From positions 1-64,000 of the forward strand of contig JAPPOV010000014.1 in NCBI GenBank assembly GCA_028873595.1: a DNA stretch of 64,000 nucleotides. Reading direction: 5' to 3'. Position 1 is the stretch's first letter; every line of letters starts with the position of its first letter. The stretch is from Gemmatimonadota bacterium. GTDB taxonomy: Bacteria; Gemmatimonadota; Gemmatimonadetes; Longimicrobiales; Gaopeijiaceae. Below are positions 60,750 through 64,000 of this stretch, in pieces. Made by a program: the position numbers and the translations under genes. Below the pieces are notes generated by a model that searched no databases, was not told the origin of the DNA, and saw only the letters and a program-made list of their open reading frames with translations.

Positions 60750-62272
60750 TGGCCGAGCACATTCTCGTCCTGGGTGACCAGCTGACCGAACGGGTCGGCC
60801 CCTTGTTCAGTGCTGAGCCCGATCGGGCGCGAGTGCTGATGATCGAATCGCGAGAGCTCGCCGCCGGGCTGCCGCACCACAAGCAGAAACTCATGCTGGT
60901 CTTCTCGGCCATGCGCCACTTCGCTCAGACGCTCAGAGAGCGAGGGTTCGACGTCAGCTACCTTCAGGCGGCGAACTTTGCGACCGGTATTCGGGAATAC
61001 CTGGACGAGTTTCCCGGTGCCGAACTTGTTGTGATGCGGCCGACTGATTGGGGAGTCGAGAGGGAGATCATCGATGCAGCCGTCGGTGCCGGCGCCCACG
61101 TCAACGTGGTGGACAATGAACTCTGGCTCACTTCAGATGCGGAGTTCGACGCCTGGGCCGAGGGTCGCAAATCCCTTCGGCTGGAGTATTTCTATCGATC
61201 CGTTCGCAAGGCGCGCGGTTGGCTGATGGACGGCGATAAGCCGGTTGGAGGAAGGTGGAATTACGATGCCGAAAATCGGCAGGTGCCTGGCCCCGGGCAT
61301 GACTTTCCCTCGGTCGCCGGTTTCGAGCCAGACGCTCTCACTGTGGAGGCTCGAGCCCAGGTAGACGCGACCTGGCCGGATCACTTCGGGGACACGCGGG
61401 CTTTTGCCTGGCCGGTCACCCGCGAACAGGCAGTACAGGCGCTCGAGGACTTTGTCGAGCATCGACTCGCATCGTTTGGGCCGTACGAGGATGCGATGGT
61501 AGAGGGTGAGGACGTCCTCTACCACAGCCTGCTCAGCGTTCCTCTCAACCTAGGGCTCCTGCACCCTCGGGAAGTCTGTGAGCGTGCGCTCGCGCACGCT
61601 TCTGACCCGTTGAACGGCGTTCCGTTGGCTTCGATCGAAGGTTTCATCCGACAGGTCCTCGGGTGGCGAGAGTTCATGCGCCATATCTATCGAATTGGGA
61701 TGCCGCATCTGCGCGAGGCCAATGGGCTCGATGCGACTCGACCGCTACCGAATCTCTACTGGTCCGGTTCGACTCGGATGACGTGCTTGCAGCGAAGCGT
61801 AGATCAGATCGCCCGGACGGGGCACGCCCACCACATTCAGCGGCTGATGGTGCTAGGCAATTTCGCACTTGTCGCCGGTGTGGACCCTCGCGAATTGAAC
61901 GACTGGTTTCTCGCGACGTTCGTCGACGCGCTCGACTGGGTGGTCACCCCCAACGTCATGGGCATGAGTCAGTTCGCGGACCTCGGCTCGTTCACATCGA
62001 AACCGTATGCCGCGAGTGGGAAGTACATCGATCGAATGAGCAACTATTGTGCGTCGTGCGCGTATGACGTGAAGTCCGTGGATGGCGACAACAGTTGCCC
62101 GATGAACAGCCTCTACTGGTCCTTCATCGATCGGCATCGGGAGCGTTGGGTAGCGAATCATCGGATGGCCGTGATCGCCCGGGGATGGGCGAAGCGCGAC
62201 CCCGAGGCCAAGGCTCGGATCCTGGCCCGCGCGGGTGACGTACTCGAAAAGCTGTCCGACAACACACTGTGA
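60746..62272 (+). CDS. Iron-sulfur bacterial cryptochrome/photolyase (PhrB type, FeS-BCP)
   Basis: A 508-residue light-driven DNA repair enzyme, most likely a (6-4) photolyase, with FAD, a lumazine-type antenna and a [4Fe-4S] cluster. The four cluster cysteines are Cys347 (RMTCLQRS), Cys435 and Cys438 (NYCASCAY) and Cys451 (NSCPMN), the same spacing as in PhrB of Agrobacterium. ILVLGDQLT at the N-terminus and NVMGMSQFADLG near the flavin pocket are typical of this clade. ATG 60746 overlaps the preceding gene by 4 nt. The antenna is a 6,7-dimethyl-8-ribityllumazine in known members. Confidence 0.93.
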   Translation: MMAEHILVLGDQLTERVGPLFSAEPDRARVLMIESRELAAGLPHHKQKLMLVFSAMRHFAQTLRERGFDVSYLQAANFATGIREYLDEFPGAELVVMRPTDWGVEREIIDAAVGAGAHVNVVDNELWLTSDAEFDAWAEGRKSLRLEYFYRSVRKARGWLMDGDKPVGGRWNYDAENRQVPGPGHDFPSVAGFEPDALTVEARAQVDATWPDHFGDTRAFAWPVTREQAVQALEDFVEHRLASFGPYEDAMVEGEDVLYHSLLSVPLNLGLLHPREVCERALAHASDPLNGVPLASIEGFIRQVLGWREFMRHIYRIGMPHLREANGLDATRPLPNLYWSGSTRMTCLQRSVDQIARTGHAHHIQRLMVLGNFALVAGVDPRELNDWFLATFVDALDWVVTPNVMGMSQFADLGSFTSKPYAASGKYIDRMSNYCASCAYDVKSVDGDNSCPMNSLYWSFIDRHRERWVANHRMAVIARGWAKRDPEAKARILARAGDVLEKLSDNTL

Positions 62273-62273
62273 G

Positions 62274-64000
62274 ATGATGACTCGGGCTATCCTGGTGTTC
62301 GTGCTGCTCTTCACGGCTGTGCCGCTTTCGGCGCAGACCGCCATCCTGCGGGGGCGGGTCCTCGACGCCTCGGACCTCCGTCCGATCCAGGCGGCGACAC
62401 TCACTGTCCTGGAATCCGGTGCCCAGACACTCACCGACGAGACAGGCGCCTTCCTCGTCACGGATCTGGAGCCCGGCCTTGTTTCCGTTCGCGTCGACGT
62501 CCTCGGGTACGAGTCCATGCTCGAAGCCGAGGTGAGCCTGCGAACCAGCCGCTCCACGTATGTCGAGTTCAGACTCGAACGACGGGCCTTGGAACTCGAG
62601 GGGATCGTTGTGGGCGCGCCGGCGTTCCGGGTCCGAGAGGCTTCACCGGTCTCCACTCAGCTCCTCTCGGCCGCAGAACTCCGTCGGACACCGGGAGGCC
62701 TCCAGGATGTATCCCGGACACTCCTCTCGTTACCGGGCGTGCTCGGCGGTGTGGACAACCGAAACGATCTGCTGGTTCGAGGCGGTGGCCCGGGCGAGAA
62801 CGCGTACTATCTGGACGGTATCCGCATTCCCCAGATCAACCACTTCGCGACTCAAGGCGCCTCGGGCGGGGCGCTCGGCTTGGTGAACGTCGACTTCATC
62901 CGGGAGACGGAGTTCTTCGCAGGAGCGTTTCCCGTCCGATACGGCGATGCGCTCAGCTCGGTGCTCAGCATCGACAATCGTCCGGGGTCTCCCGAAGGCG
63001 TGCGAGGTGACTTCACCCTCGGGGCAACGGAAGCAGCACTGACCCTGGACGGTCCGGCCGGCGACGAATCGAACTGGCTGTTCAGTGTCCGCCGCTCGTA
63101 TCTGCAGTTCCTCTTCGAGGCGCTTGGGCTGCCGATCCGTCCGGACTACTGGGATGCGCAGTTTCGGTTCGAGTCCCAGCTCTCGGACCGGGACCGTCTT
63201 CTCGTCGTGGGGATCGGCGCACTCGACAACTTCGACATCGTGCCACCTGCGCCGGGAGACGACTTCGAGAACTTCGAGATCGCATCTCGCGTGATCGACA
63301 ACGACCAGAAGAGCTTCACCGTCGGCGCGAGCTGGCGAAGGCTAGTCGAAGGGGGCTTCGTGACGACGACGGTGAGCCAGTCGCGGAGTCGCTTTTCTTT
63401 TGAGGACCCCGGGGATGATGGCACGCCGGTTCTGACGAACGACAGCGAAGAGTTCGACACGCGGTTCACGGTTCAGGGCGACTTCGAACCCGGTTCGGGC
63501 GTGATGATGGCTGTCGGGATCGAGGCCGTGCGGTCAGCGGTTGGAGCCACGGTTTTCCAGCGTGCCGTTCCAGGCGGGATTCTGGAGAGAGATCTCGCGT
63601 GGGACGAAGACGTCGCCCTCTACAAGCTGAGCACCTTCGCTCAAGCTACGATCGACGTCGGGAGACGGACGAAATTCACCGCTGGGCTGCGGGCGGACGA
63701 GGTCACGGCGCTCGATCAGGGCTTCGAACTGTCTCCTCGGGCGAGTCTCGTCTTCGATCTGGGCCGTGGCGTCACCGCACAGGCCGGCGGTGGTCTATAT
63801 CATCAGACACCCAGCCTCATCGCGCTGTCGGTGAAAGACCAGGGAGCGCCGGTCAATCTCAGTCTCCGGCAGCAGCGCAACCAGCAACTTGCGACTGGCC
63901 TGGCGTGGACGGTGAACTCGGGGCTCCGTGTCTCCGCCGAGGGATTCTTCAAGCAGTACAGCCGGGTCCCCCTTCTCGTCAGCGACCCACGGGTCTCCGT
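62274..64000 (+). CDS. TonB-dependent receptor (3' end cut by window)
   Basis: About 575 residues are present. A signal peptide (VFVLLFTAVPLSAQ) is followed by a carboxypeptidase-regulatory-like domain (ILRGRVLDASDLRPIQAATL) and a TonB plug (LRRTPGGLQDVSRTLLSLPGVLGG, DLLVRGGGPGENAYYLDGIRIPQINHF). The barrel starts at about 240 and runs to the window end. Two ATGs (62274 and 62277) follow the photolyase stop by 1 nt and 4 nt, so it is likely at the end of that operon. The ligand is unknown; the plug is of the small class without a dedicated lipoprotein partner visible. Confidence 0.9.
   Translation, partial: MMTRAILVFVLLFTAVPLSAQTAILRGRVLDASDLRPIQAATLTVLESGAQTLTDETGAFLVTDLEPGLVSVRVDVLGYESMLEAEVSLRTSRSTYVEFRLERRALELEGIVVGAPAFRVREASPVSTQLLSAAELRRTPGGLQDVSRTLLSLPGVLGGVDNRNDLLVRGGGPGENAYYLDGIRIPQINHFATQGASGGALGLVNVDFIRETEFFAGAFPVRYGDALSSVLSIDNRPGSPEGVRGDFTLGATEAALTLDGPAGDESNWLFSVRRSYLQFLFEALGLPIRPDYWDAQFRFESQLSDRDRLLVVGIGALDNFDIVPPAPGDDFENFEIASRVIDNDQKSFTVGASWRRLVEGGFVTTTVSQSRSRFSFEDPGDDGTPVLTNDSEEFDTRFTVQGDFEPGSGVMMAVGIEAVRSAVGATVFQRAVPGGILERDLAWDEDVALYKLSTFAQATIDVGRRTKFTAGLRADEVTALDQGFELSPRASLVFDLGRGVTAQAGGGLYHQTPSLIALSVKDQGAPVNLSLRQQRNQQLATGLAWTVNSGLRVSAEGFFKQYSRVPLLVSDPRVS

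Overview
The window is about 64 kb of gene-dense, high-GC bacterial chromosome with no rRNA, tRNA, CRISPR, insertion sequence or phage gene that I can recognise. The gene style (many lipoproteins and TonB-dependent receptors, a CBM9/DUF5916 barrel, a TolB-N/TPR membrane protein, a DAK2-DegV fusion, an Mla system without lipopolysaccharide genes nearby, and many short unrecognised proteins) suggests a Gram-negative bacterium of the Gemmatimonadota or a close relative. That placement is an inference from protein style, not from a marker gene.

Layout. 0-8 kb: a truncated aldehyde dehydrogenase, then a compact radical SAM / metallophosphoesterase / half-size asparaginase cluster, then two large envelope proteins on the minus strand. 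8-17 kb: a FakA-FakB-like fusion that appears to start at CTG, a phosphoribosyltransferase, Rho facing a site-2 protease across a perfect palindrome, and an MlaE-MlaF-MlaD lipid transport operon followed by a Nudix hydrolase. 17.6-26.8 kb: a ferredoxin-NADP reductase / thioredoxin reductase pair, two SDR enzymes (one like pteridine reductase but with His in place of the catalytic Tyr), a YHYH-DUF305 lipoprotein, class II fumarase and endonuclease IV.

26.9-32.7 kb is a long co-directional run: a structured leader with its own terminator, then a 6-pyruvoyl-tetrahydropterin synthase carrying the eukaryote-type Cys-x5-His-Gly-His motif, GTP cyclohydrolase I and an SDR, which together look like a tetrahydrobiopterin pathway. 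Small housekeeping proteins, OsmC, a long-chain acyl-CoA synthetase and CutA follow. 33-42.7 kb carries TPR, TerB-like and small membrane proteins, a four-gene minus-strand envelope operon (SIMPL, DUF1499-like, lipoprotein, DUF445), a sugar nucleotidyltransferase and an M20 peptidase.

42.7-50.3 kb: 11-nt-phased GTTAC repeats lie ahead of a TonB receptor and two lipoproteins, followed by an HMGL-like synthase and a PhoB-type response regulator; I read this as a possible phosphate-responsive uptake locus. 50.4-64 kb: FabG-like SDR, TRAP transporter subunits split over both strands around an AlkA-like glycosylase, gamma-glutamyltransferase, a Cys-rich CcmH-like protein, an FAD amine-oxidase-like protein with a 54-residue Rossmann remnant, and a photolyase operon (two membrane proteins, a DUF2256-DUF3253 protein and an iron-sulfur photolyase) running into a TonB receptor cut by the window end.
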